A stretch of 64,000 nt of DNA, from NCBI GenBank assembly GCA_016707205.1, contig JADJHZ010000009.1, forward strand, positions 1-64,000, in the 5' to 3' direction. The notes beneath the pieces were generated by a model. It saw nothing but the letters and a program-made list of their open reading frames with translations. It was not told the DNA's origin and ran no database searches. Origin of the DNA: Haliscomenobacter sp. GTDB lineage: Bacteria; Bacteroidota; Bacteroidia; Chitinophagales; Saprospiraceae. Position numbers and translations under genes: made by a program. Positions 33,492 to 42,022 of the stretch are shown here, one piece after another (within the stretch, counting starts at the first letter, position 1; each line of letters opens with the position of its first letter).

Positions 33492-36400
33492 ATGAAACCA
33501 ATGCTCAGCCTTCTCTTGTTGGTATCCTCTCCAGCCCTTGTTTTTCCGCAAGCGCCGGCGCCGTTTGGGGCGGTTCCGTCTGATCGGCAACTGGCCTGGC
33601 ATGCCCTGGACTACTATGCCTTTGTCCACTTCAACATCAACACGTTTTCTGATAAAGAATGGGGGCACGGCGACGAGCCGGCGGCCCTGTTCAACCCAAC
33701 CGAACTGGATTGCCGGCAATGGGCCCGCGCGTGTAAAGAAGCCGGCATGAAAGGCATTATCATCACGGCCAAGCACCACGACGGCTTTTGCCTGTGGCCT
33801 TCCAAGTATACGGAACACAGCGTCCGGAACAGCCCATGGAAGAACGGGAAAGGGGATGTGCTGCGCGAACTTTCCGACGCCTGCAAGGAATACGGCCTCA
33901 AAATGGGCGTTTATTTGTCGCCCTGGGACCGCAACAACCCCCTGTACGGAACGCCGGAATACAACGCCTACTTCATCAAACAGCTGGAGGAAGTCCTCAC
34001 CGGATACCGGGATATCTTCGAGGTGTGGTTCGACGGGGCGGTGAGCGAAGAGTTTAAAGGGAAACAGATCTACGACTGGCCGGCTTTCATCGCCACCGTG
34101 CGCAAACACCAGCCCAACGCCGTGATTTTCAGCGACGCCGGTCCGGACATCCGCTGGGTAGGCACCGAACGCGGTTTCGCCAACCCCACCAATTGGTCCA
34201 CCCTCAACCGCGACGAATTCTTTCCCGGCACGCCCCGCTACCTGGAACTCCGCTCCGGGCATAAAAACGGGACCCACTGGCTCCCGGCGGAGGTCGACGT
34301 TTCCATCCGGCCGGGCTGGTACTACCACCAAACGGAAGACGACCGCGTAAAATCGGGCGAACACCTGGAGCGCATCTATTACCACTCCGTTGGCCGCAAC
34401 GCCAACCTCCTGCTCAACTTGCCGGTCGACCGCCGCGGGCTGGTTCACGAAAACGACGTCCGGGGGCTGCAAGACCTCCGGCGCCGGCTCGACGCCACCT
34501 TCTCCGCCGACCTTGCCCGGGGCGCAACGGTCAAAGCCTCCAGTACCCGGGGCAAAGCCTTTGGCCCTGCGTTGCTGACGGATGGGGACAACGCCACCTA
34601 CTGGGCAGCCGAAGACGCCATGCGGGAGGCCACCCTGGAACTGACGCTTCCCGCCCCCGTTGCGTTCAATGTGGTTGAGCTGCGGGAATTCCTTCCGCTG
34701 GGGCAGCGGGTGGATTCGGTGTCCATCGAGGTGTTCCAAAAAGGGAGATGGACCGCCCTGGGCCGGGCCTCTACCATTGGCAACCGCCGCCTGGTACCCA
34801 TCCCCCGGACCACTGCCCAAAAGCTCCGAATCCGGATTTGGGGGCTGGCCTGCCCTACCCTATCCGGTATTTCCCTTTACAACAGACCCCACGAAAACTT
34901 CCTGCTCGAATCCAACACCGAACTCGACCAGCGCATGAGCTGGTGGCGCAACGCCGGCTTCGGTATGTTCATCCATTGGGGCGCTTATGCCGTCCCGGCA
35001 GGCGTCCATCAGGAAGCAGACGTGCCTGGTGCGGCCGAATGGCTCATGAGTACCGCCCGCGTGCCGGTCCGGGATTACGAGCCCTACACCCGCCAGTTCA
35101 ATCCGACCCGGTTCGACGCCGCCGAATGGGCCCGCACCGCCAAAGCGGCCGGCATGAAATACGTAGTCATCACCTCCAAACACCACGACGGATTCTGCAT
35201 CTGGGACTCCAACGTGTCTACGTACGACATTATGGACGCCGCACCCTTCCGGAGAGATATCCTCAAGGAATTATCCGACGCCTGCAAAGCCGAAGGGATC
35301 GCCCTTGGGTTTTACCATTCTATCATGGACTGGCATCACCCCGACGCCCAGGGCAAGGATTATGGCAACGGCAACCCCGCAGGCGCCGATTTTGCGTCCT
35401 ACCGCGACACCTACCTGAAACCCCAATTGAAGGAACTCATCGAAAAATACGACCCGGCCATCCTGTGGTTTGACGGCGAGTGGATCCCGGAATGGACCGA
35501 AGAACAGGGCAAAGCCCTTTACCAATACGTACGCACCCTGAAGCCCAATATCCTGGTCAACAACCGGGTAGGAAAAGGGCGCCAGGGCATGCAGGGAATG
35601 AATGCCGAACCAGACGACGTGGGCGATTTCGGGACGCCGGAACAGGAAGTCCTGGCAACAGGTTCCAGCGCTATCGATTGGGAGAGCTGCATGACGATGA
35701 ACGACAGCTGGGGGTTCAAAATCCACGACCAAAACTGGAAAACAGCCGAAACCCTCGTTCACCACCTCGCCGATATTGCCGCCAAGGGAGGCAACTACCT
35801 CCTGAACGTGGGCCCAACAGCCGAGGGCCTTATCCCCGCCCCCAGCGTGGAGCGGCTGAAAGAAATGGGCGACTGGCTCAAAATAAATGGAACAGCAATT
35901 TACCAAACCAAGGCGTGGCCAACGTACCAGGAAGGGCAATCGATCCGGTATACGGCCAAGGCCGGCAAACAGGTGTATGCGATTGCGCTCTCCTGGCCGG
36001 GATCGTCCCTGACCCTGAAATCCGTGCGCCCCGTAAAGGGCTCCAAAATCTACCTACTGGGGTATTCCAAGCCTTTAAGCTGGACCTTTCACCCCCGAAA
36101 CGGACTGGACATCCGGATACCGGACGAGCTCCAAAATCCTTCGGCCAGGCCCTGCGCCCACGCCTGGGTGTTCTCCATACAAGGTACGCCCGCCGGGGTA
36201 AGCCCGGCGCCCCAAATCCTGCGTATGGGCAAAAAAGCGAATGAACTGGAAGTCTTTGGAGAAGCTGCCGAAGTGGCCCTTCAATCAGCCAACCCTCAGG
36301 CAAAAATTTACTACACCCTTGATGGAAGCACGCCAACGGAATCCGCTACCGCCTATGCCGGCCCCATCCGGATTACAGAAACCTGTCGCTTGCAAGCCAT

Positions 36401-36923
36401 TGCTGCCGAGCCCGGGAAAGTAAGCAGCCCGGCACAATCCGTTTATTTTCAAAAATCCCGTTTCAACCACCTTTCACTTCTCCACCCGTATGCAGAGAAA
36501 TACAACGGCGGCGGGCCGCTGGGGCTGGTGGACGGACGAAAAGGAAGCACGACGTTTTCCGATGGCCGCTGGCAGGGATTTGAAGGTACCGATTTCCAGG
36601 CGACCATCGACCTGGGCAAAATCCAGCCCATCCGCCGCATTCAGGCCTCTTTCCTGAGGGATATCGGCTCCTGGATCTTCCCTCCGGTTTGGGTCCGGAT
36701 GGAAGTGTCTGAAGATGGAACCTCCTATCAAATCGTCAAACAATTCGATCTGCCCGATCCGAAAAACGGAGATCCGGCCCAGGTACTCCCGTTTGAAGCT
36801 CTGGGAAATACCACCGCCCGCTATATCCGCGTAACCGCTAAAAATATAGGGAAATGCCCGCCCTGGCATGCCGGCTCCGGTGGCAAAGCCTGGGTGTTTG
36901 CAGATGAGATTTCGGTGGAGTAA
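33492..36923 (+). CDS. Secreted protein with two tandem GH29 alpha-L-fucosidase domains and F5/8-type C domains
   Basis: 1143 aa. Signal peptide MKPMLSLLLLVSSPALVFP. First GH29 domain about 30-345 (KGIIITAKHHDGFCLWPS, nucleophile Asp in FEVWFDGAV, RPGWYYH), then an F5/8-like sandwich to about 475. A second complete GH29 domain, about 480-800 (FGMFIHWGAY, YVVITSKHHDGFCIWDS, PAILWFDGEW, KGGNYLLNVGPTAEG). Then a fucosidase C-terminal part, a chitobiase-type beta domain (KIYYTLDGSTPTES) and a final F5/8 type C domain (IDLGKIQPIRRIQASF to FADEISVE). Two catalytic centres of different subtype (the first looks like the alpha-1,3/4 class, the second like the broad class) could remove differently linked fucose. 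Exported; first of the glycan-breakdown group here. Confidence 0.92.
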   Translation: MKPMLSLLLLVSSPALVFPQAPAPFGAVPSDRQLAWHALDYYAFVHFNINTFSDKEWGHGDEPAALFNPTELDCRQWARACKEAGMKGIIITAKHHDGFCLWPSKYTEHSVRNSPWKNGKGDVLRELSDACKEYGLKMGVYLSPWDRNNPLYGTPEYNAYFIKQLEEVLTGYRDIFEVWFDGAVSEEFKGKQIYDWPAFIATVRKHQPNAVIFSDAGPDIRWVGTERGFANPTNWSTLNRDEFFPGTPRYLELRSGHKNGTHWLPAEVDVSIRPGWYYHQTEDDRVKSGEHLERIYYHSVGRNANLLLNLPVDRRGLVHENDVRGLQDLRRRLDATFSADLARGATVKASSTRGKAFGPALLTDGDNATYWAAEDAMREATLELTLPAPVAFNVVELREFLPLGQRVDSVSIEVFQKGRWTALGRASTIGNRRLVPIPRTTAQKLRIRIWGLACPTLSGISLYNRPHENFLLESNTELDQRMSWWRNAGFGMFIHWGAYAVPAGVHQEADVPGAAEWLMSTARVPVRDYEPYTRQFNPTRFDAAEWARTAKAAGMKYVVITSKHHDGFCIWDSNVSTYDIMDAAPFRRDILKELSDACKAEGIALGFYHSIMDWHHPDAQGKDYGNGNPAGADFASYRDTYLKPQLKELIEKYDPAILWFDGEWIPEWTEEQGKALYQYVRTLKPNILVNNRVGKGRQGMQGMNAEPDDVGDFGTPEQEVLATGSSAIDWESCMTMNDSWGFKIHDQNWKTAETLVHHLADIAAKGGNYLLNVGPTAEGLIPAPSVERLKEMGDWLKINGTAIYQTKAWPTYQEGQSIRYTAKAGKQVYAIALSWPGSSLTLKSVRPVKGSKIYLLGYSKPLSWTFHPRNGLDIRIPDELQNPSARPCAHAWVFSIQGTPAGVSPAPQILRMGKKANELEVFGEAAEVALQSANPQAKIYYTLDGSTPTESATAYAGPIRITETCRLQAIAAEPGKVSSPAQSVYFQKSRFNHLSLLHPYAEKYNGGGPLGLVDGRKGSTTFSDGRWQGFEGTDFQATIDLGKIQPIRRIQASFLRDIGSWIFPPVWVRMEVSEDGTSYQIVKQFDLPDPKNGDPAQVLPFEALGNTTARYIRVTAKNIGKCPPWHAGSGGKAWVFADEISVE

Positions 36924-37001
36924 AAAGTTGCGAAGTGGCGAAGTGGCGAAGTTACGGAGCATCTAACTTCGTAACCTCGCAACTTCGCAACCTCGTAACT
37001 T
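36924..37001. repeat. Octamer repeat hairpin between convergent genes
   Basis: Left arm repeats GAAGTGGC and GAAGTTAC words (about 36930-36956); right arm carries the complementary words with the same 8-bp step (TAACTTCG, TAACCTCG, CAACTTCG, CAACCTCG; 36964-36999). Together they can form a stem of over 30 bp. Lying between genes that end toward each other, it may serve as a two-way terminator. The same octamers occur at 57.2 kb. Confidence 0.75.
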
Positions 37002-37508
37002 TTAATGATGATGCCCGCCCGGCCCATGCACGTGGCCGTGGTTTATTTCTTCTTCAGTGGCAACGCGGACCGATTCGATGACGCCAGTGAAATACAAATC
37101 CTGGCCCGCCATAGGATGATTGAAATCCATCAGAACGCCGTCGTCTTTTACCGCAAGGATGGTGCCGATTAGTTGGTTACCATCCTGATCGGACATAGGG
37201 ATCTGGCGGCCAATTTCAAGTAGGTCTTCGGCAAGCTCTCCATCGATAATAAAAACGTCCATAGGCAGTTCAACCAAAGCCTCGGGATCGGACTCGCCAT
37301 ACGCGTCGGCGGCGGTAATGCCGAACTGGAATTCCTCGCCTGCCTTTTTGCCCGAAAGCTGGCGCTCAAACTCAGGGAGCATCTGGCCTACGCCATATAG
37401 AAAAACAAGCGGTTCGGAGCCGAACGTCGTTTCGATCAATTCGCCTTCTGCGCTTTCTTCCTGAAGGCGGTAATGGAGGGTAACCACCTTGTGTTGATCA
37501 ATTTGCAT
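37002..37508 (-). CDS. slyD: FKBP-type peptidyl-prolyl isomerase, SlyD-like
   Basis: 168 aa from ATG 37508 (MQIDQHKVVTLHYRLQEESA); a longer frame upstream is unlikely. FKBP half-domain with the flap inserted (IF) domain: PLVFLYGVGQMLPEFERQLS, GEEFQFGITAADAYGESDPE, then VLMDFNHPMAGQDLYFTGVI, typical of SlyD. The tail HGHVHGPGGHHH would bind nickel or other metals as in SlyD. Cytoplasmic folding helper and metallochaperone. Convergent with the fucosidase; not part of the sugar pathway. It lies about 60 bp downstream of the LacI-type gene on the same strand and may be its cotranscribed neighbour. Confidence 0.88.
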   Translation of the reverse strand: MQIDQHKVVTLHYRLQEESAEGELIETTFGSEPLVFLYGVGQMLPEFERQLSGKKAGEEFQFGITAADAYGESDPEALVELPMDVFIIDGELAEDLLEIGRQIPMSDQDGNQLIGTILAVKDDGVLMDFNHPMAGQDLYFTGVIESVRVATEEEINHGHVHGPGGHHH

Positions 37509-37570
37509 ACCGTTAAAATTAATGCGGGGCAAGGTAGCCCTTTTTCCACAGGAAAGAAAAAAAAGGCGGT

Positions 37571-38653
37571 TCAAACCAGCACCTGGAAGCCTTTTTCTTT
37601 GGCCACGTAGTAGGAATAGTTCTCCGACACGACAATGTCGAGCGGGAGGTACTGGACCCGTTCCACCTTTTTTCTAAGGATCAGATGGTTAAAAATGCTC
37701 ATTACCGCCTGATACCCTTGCTGAACCGGGTTTTGGTTGATCAAAAAATCGATCTGGTTGGATTCCAAATAGGCCAGGTTTGCCGGAAGCAGGTCGAAAC
37801 CGACCAAACGGAGGCGGGGGCGCTCCAGCCCGGCCATAGCGTCCAGTATCCGGTACGACCGGGAATTGGAAATAAATAGTCCCTTCAAGCGGGAGTGGGC
37901 ATTCAACAACCCGGAAAGGAATTCCTGCATCGCTTGCGGGTCCTCAAAATGCTCAAAATCGGCCCGGATCACCCCGATGTCCTCCCAGGGATGCCTGCTA
38001 AAATACGCTCGCAGCCCTCGTTCTTTTTCGAGGAGGTGGCGCGCATGCATAATCTGCTTATCCAGGTTGATCACCGCCACCATATCTCCGGGACGCAATC
38101 CAAAATGCAGCAACTTCCCCGCCAGCACCCCGCTTTGGAAAGAATCCTGCCCCACGTAGCATAGCGCTTCCTGGTCCTCAAGGTCGGTATTAATCAGCGC
38201 GGCCGGGATCTTTCGAGCGGCGCAGCGGCGGAGAATCTGCCCGGATTCCTCCCGAAACAGCGGCGCAAACAGCAGCACATCGGGATTGGCGTCTATAATC
38301 TCTTCCGCCTCTTTGAGAAACCGGGATGGGCTGAACATCGGGAAATAAACGAATTCAACCTGAACCCCGTAATGCCTAACCGCCAGGGAAGCTTTTTCAA
38401 TACCGGATTTCGGCTGTTCCCAATAAGGATCGCTCCGGTAGTCCGGGATCAGGGCGGTTATCTTGAGGGTGCGGTTGTAAGCAAGCGTGCTGGCTATGAG
38501 ATTGGGCTCGTAATTCAACTCCCGCATCGCCTGCTCGACCAACTCCCGGGCCTTTCTGGAAACATTCCCCCGTCCGTGAATCACCCGGTCAACGGTACCT
38601 GCCGACACCCCGGAAAGGGCGGCAATATCCTTTATCGTAATTCTTGGGTGCAT
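37571..38653 (-). CDS. LacI-family transcriptional regulator
   Basis: 360 aa. N-terminal helix-turn-helix ITIKDIAALSGVSAGTVDRV, IHGRGNVSRKARELVEQAM and hinge YEPNLIASTLAYNR, then a periplasmic-binding-protein-like sensor domain (IDANPDVLLFAPLFREESG, CYVGQDSFQSGVLAGKLLHF, LRLVGFDLLPANLAYLES). It diverges from the ROK kinase gene across a short gap holding two near-palindromic operator-like sites, so it likely represses the kinase-deaminase-hexosaminidase group and itself. Inducer probably an amino sugar or its phosphate (inference). Confidence 0.92.
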   Translation of the reverse strand: MHPRITIKDIAALSGVSAGTVDRVIHGRGNVSRKARELVEQAMRELNYEPNLIASTLAYNRTLKITALIPDYRSDPYWEQPKSGIEKASLAVRHYGVQVEFVYFPMFSPSRFLKEAEEIIDANPDVLLFAPLFREESGQILRRCAARKIPAALINTDLEDQEALCYVGQDSFQSGVLAGKLLHFGLRPGDMVAVINLDKQIMHARHLLEKERGLRAYFSRHPWEDIGVIRADFEHFEDPQAMQEFLSGLLNAHSRLKGLFISNSRSYRILDAMAGLERPRLRLVGFDLLPANLAYLESNQIDFLINQNPVQQGYQAVMSIFNHLILRKKVERVQYLPLDIVVSENYSYYVAKEKGFQVLV

Positions 38654-38686
38654 AAAACAGGCTATAATTATTCTTAAACCAAGATC

Positions 38687-38715
38687 AAAGATAAAAAATA
38701 CGGGCTGTGCGCAAA
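38687..38715 (-). promoter_or_regulatory. Promoter of the LacI-type gene
   Basis: TATCTTTG (minus strand, 38694-38687) with TTTG 17 bp further upstream (38715-38712). The TTTG lies inside the left operator, so bound repressor would block it, giving autoregulation. Confidence 0.5.
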
Positions 38716-38749
38716 CACACAGAAATAAAGCAGCTGTGTTCGCACACAG
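38704..38749. promoter_or_regulatory. Paired LacI-type operators between the regulator and ROK kinase genes
   Basis: The right site CTGTGTTCGCACACAG (38734-38749) is a palindrome with CTGTGT and ACACAG arms and a CG-containing centre, as LacI-family sites have. The left site (38704-38722, GCTGTGCGCAAACACACAG) is a similar sequence in the other orientation. Centres are about 29 bp apart, near three helical turns. Confidence 0.65.
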
Positions 38750-38765
38750 CCTTTACAAAAAACCG

Positions 38766-38773
38766 TACCTTTG
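38766..38773 (+). promoter_or_regulatory. -7 box (TACCTTTG) of the ROK kinase operon
   Basis: TACCTTTG fits TAnnTTTG exactly. It lies 17 bp after the right operator and 31 bp before the ATG of the kinase gene; a repressor on the operator would cover the -33 region. Confidence 0.6.
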
Positions 38774-38804
38774 CGAGCGGCATTGCGCCAAATACCAAAA
38801 AACC

Positions 38805-39779
38805 ATGAAGCATCCGGCGCCTCCTTTTGAATACAGCATAGGCATCGACGTAGGCGGAACCAGCACCAAGATCGGGTTAGTGGACCGGGAAGGCCATTTG
38901 CTGGACCGCTTGTCCCTGGACTCTCAGGCTACGCCCGACGCGCGCCAATATGGCGCTGAGATGGCGGAGTTGGTTCAAACGATGATCCGTACCCATGCTG
39001 CAGAAGGGAAGATCAAGGGCATTGGCATTGGCGCCCCCGGCGTGGATGAGCGCACCGAAGTCATGGCTGCCGCGAATATGCCTTTTGCTGAGCCCGTTCC
39101 TCTGGCGAAATGGATAGAAAGCGCTACCGGCCTCCCCTCCCGGCTTATCAAAGATTCCAGTGCCGCCATTATCGGAGAGCGCACTTTTGGGGGCGCCAAA
39201 GGCATGGATCATTTTGTGCTGCTGACCTTGGGCACCGGACTGGGCTCCGCCTTGATGGTTCACGGAAAAGTCATCGACGGGGCCAATGGGTTAGCCAGCG
39301 AATACGGACACTCCCCTGCCGTACCCAATGGCAGGCAATGCAATTGCGGAAAAAAAGGATGCCTGGAAACCTACGTTTCAGCAACCGGGCTAAAACGCAC
39401 CGTATTCGAACTCCTGGCTTCCATGAAAGCAGATAGTCCCCTTCGGGATACGGCTTTTCACCACCTCGACGCCCGAATGATCTTTGAAGCGGCGGAATCG
39501 CAGGACCCGGTCGCGCTTGAAGCCTTCCGGTACACTGGCGTTATTCTGGGAAGAGCTATTGCGGGACTCATCGTCTTACTGGATCCGCAAGCCGTTTTTC
39601 TGGCCGGCGGACTGATTCATGCCGGTCCAAGGCTCTTTGATCCGGTACGGGAAAGTATAGAAGAGCATCTGCTCCCCATGTTCCGCGGTTCCTGCCCCAT
39701 TTTACCTTCCCAATTGGGGGCCGACGACACCGGCATCCTGGGCGCGGCGGCAATCATCTGGGACGATCCGAAACCCTGA
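38805..39779 (+). CDS. ROK-family sugar kinase, probable N-acetylhexosamine kinase
   Basis: 324 aa from ATG 38805; the frame is open to 38736 but that part overlaps the promoter. ATP motif YSIGIDVGGTSTKIGLVD at residues 10-27, IKGIGIGAPGVDER, RLIKDSSAAIIGERTFGG, LLTLGTGLGSALMVHGKVID, and the ROK zinc-site block EYGHSPAVPNGRQCNCGKKG with GCLETYVSATG. It would phosphorylate GlcNAc (made from sialic acid through the epimerase, or released by the hexosaminidase) at C6. Bacteroides fragilis uses RokA in the same pathway. Followed by the deaminase gene after 26 bp. ManNAc or glucose are alternative substrates. Confidence 0.88.
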   Translation: MKHPAPPFEYSIGIDVGGTSTKIGLVDREGHLLDRLSLDSQATPDARQYGAEMAELVQTMIRTHAAEGKIKGIGIGAPGVDERTEVMAAANMPFAEPVPLAKWIESATGLPSRLIKDSSAAIIGERTFGGAKGMDHFVLLTLGTGLGSALMVHGKVIDGANGLASEYGHSPAVPNGRQCNCGKKGCLETYVSATGLKRTVFELLASMKADSPLRDTAFHHLDARMIFEAAESQDPVALEAFRYTGVILGRAIAGLIVLLDPQAVFLAGGLIHAGPRLFDPVRESIEEHLLPMFRGSCPILPSQLGADDTGILGAAAIIWDDPKP

Positions 39780-39805
39780 TTTTTTCATCCACTACTAATA
39801 GGACC

Positions 39806-41736
39806 ATGGATTACTTGCGCTATCAATTCAAGTCGCTGGAAAAACTGCCAACCAAAGTTTGGCCAGAGGCCAAAGAAGGCTCTATTCACGTGGCCCGAAG
39901 CATCGCGCTGGCCATACGCCAAAAGCAACAGGACGGAGAACAGATCGTTCTTGGCCTGGCGACCGGCTCTTCGCCCATTCAGGTGTACCAGGAACTCGTG
40001 CGCATGCACAAAGAGGAAGGCCTCAGCTTTTCCAATGTGATCACCTTCAATCTCGACGAATACTACCCCATGCAGCCCGATGCGCAGCAAAGCTACGTTC
40101 GGTTCATGAAGGAATACTTATTCGATCATATTGATATCAACCCCGCTAACATCCATATCCCCGATGGTACCCTTCCCCTGGATAAGGTAGAGGCCTTCTG
40201 CGTCAACTACGAGAAAATGATCGATCAGGCTGGTGGAATTGATATCCAGATTCTGGGGATCGGCCGCACCGGGCATATTGGATTTAACGAGCCCGGGGCT
40301 TTTGAGACCTCGGCTACCCGCCTGGTTCGCCTTGATGCGCTGACGCGTAGGGACGCGCTCAAAGATTTCCCCTCCGAAGAAGAAGTCCCCTACCGGGCCA
40401 TCACGATGGGGATTAAAACCATCATGAAGGCCAAAGCCATCTACCTGCTGGGGTGGGGGCAGCACAAAGCCGAGGTGCTCCAAAAAGCCGTGGAAGCCCC
40501 CATCACGCCTTCCATTCCCGCCAGTTTCCTTCAACGTCACCCCAACACTAAAGTATATTTCGACCATGGCGCAGCAGAAGAACTCACCCGGTTCAAAGCG
40601 CCCTGGCTGGTGGGGTTATGCAATTGGGACAACGACCTGATCTGCAAAGCGGTTACCTGGCTCTCCCTCACCGTGGACAAGCCTATTCTCAAACTAACCA
40701 ACGAAGACTACAACGAAAACGGCCTCTCCGATCTGGTCGTAGAGCATGCCTCCTCGTACGAGCTCAATATCCAGATTTTCAACCGCCTCCAGCACACCAT
40801 CACCGGATGGCCGGGCGGCAAACCGGGCGCCGACGACAAAACCCGGCCAGAACGCGCAACACCTGAAAAAAAACGGGTCATTATTTTCAGTCCGCATCCC
40901 GATGACGACGTCATTTCCATGGGCGGAACGTTCCTGCGCCTCGTCGAACAGGGCCACGAAGTCCACGTGGCTTACCAAACTTCCGGCAACCTGGCCGTTC
41001 ATGATCACGATGCGCTCCGCTACCTCGAGTTTTTCCAGGAATTTGCAGAATTGGGAGATCCCGAGCCGGAGAGCGACAAAAAAAGACAAAAACTCCTCAA
41101 GTTTCTGCGCACTAAATCCCCGGATCAGGTCGACCTGCCCGAAATCCGGACCATCAAAGGGCTTATCCGCAGAGGAGAAGCCCGCGCAGGCGCCCGTTTC
41201 TGCGGATTGGACGATAAGCACCTCCATTTTCTAGATCTTCCTTTTTATGAAACCGGACGGACTCGTAAAAATCCCATCAGCCAGGCGGACATCCATGCCG
41301 TTGCCAACCTGATGGAACAGATCAAACCCCACCAGGTGTTTGCCGCAGGCGACCTGGCCGACCCCCATGGCACCCACCGCGTTTGTCTCGACACTATTTT
41401 CGGGGCTTTTGAAGGGTTAAAAGAAGAACTCTGGATGCAGGACTGCTGGCTGTGGCTTTACCGCGGCGCCTGGCACGAGTGGTCGGTTGATGAAATCGAA
41501 ATGGCCGTCCCCATCAGTCCGGAGCAACTACTTAGAAAAGACGCGCTATATTTATGCACCAATCCCAGAAAGACAGACCGCCGTTCCCCGGCAACGACGA
41601 ACGGGAGTTCTGGCAACGCGCCGAAGACCGCAACCGGGGCACCGCCAAAACCTACCGGAACCTGGGCCTTGCCGAGTACGAAGCCATCGAAGCATTCCGG
41701 CGCTGGAAATTCCCCTGGCAAGCTGGGAGGAGATAG
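39806..41736 (+). CDS. nagB: Glucosamine-6-phosphate deaminase fused to LmbE/PIG-L-type deacetylase
   Basis: About 643 aa once one T is restored at the TTT run 41551-41553; without it the frame runs into unrelated residues to 41743. Residues about 1-300: NagB (LATGSSPIQVYQELVRMHKE, FNLDEYYPM, GIGRTGHIGFNEPG). Residues about 350-600: LmbE-like (IIFSPHPDDDVISMGGTFLR with zinc HPDD, and DPHGTHRVC). The restored end (MHQSQKDRPPFPG, then REFWQRAEDRNRGTAKTYRN and LGLAEYEAIEAFRRW) matches the known C-terminus of such fusions. NagB makes fructose-6-phosphate and ammonia; the fused part could deacetylate a GlcNAc derivative and feed it. No separate nagA is in view. Second gene of the kinase operon. 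Confidence 0.9.
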
Positions 41737-42010
41737 ATGTTAGACGTTAGACCTAAGACGCTAGACGTTAGCTGGTAGAGGGTGAGTGAGTAAGTGCGTG
41801 GGGCTTATTAAGCTGGAGGATGGTGGACCGGTTTTTAGGTAGCCGGATTTCAGCGCGCTTTGTGGTTCTTTGGCTTGGTTTGCCAGCAAAATGAAATACA
41901 AATAGTACTTTGTGGTTGCATCAATCGGAATTGTGGAGAAGAAAGAAAGGAGACGTTTTATTTTTGCTCCCTAATTCCAGCTCCCTTATTGCTGCTCCCT
42001 TATCCCTTTA
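41737..42010. repeat. Intergenic heptad words of two families
   Basis: Near 41739-41776: TTAGACG words in several copies. Near 41965-42008: GCTCCCT words with a 7-bp rhythm, the complement of the array at 33.3 kb. No gene lies in between. Some AAAT-rich sequence in 41880-41930 could hold a promoter, but no exact consensus was found. Confidence 0.55.
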
Positions 42011-42022
42011 AATGCTTACCTT

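Noticed and set aside
33363..34820. 485-codon frame on the minus strand
   Set aside because: Antisense to the first GH29 domain and shows repetitive Val/Gly/Phe-rich residues typical of shadow frames.
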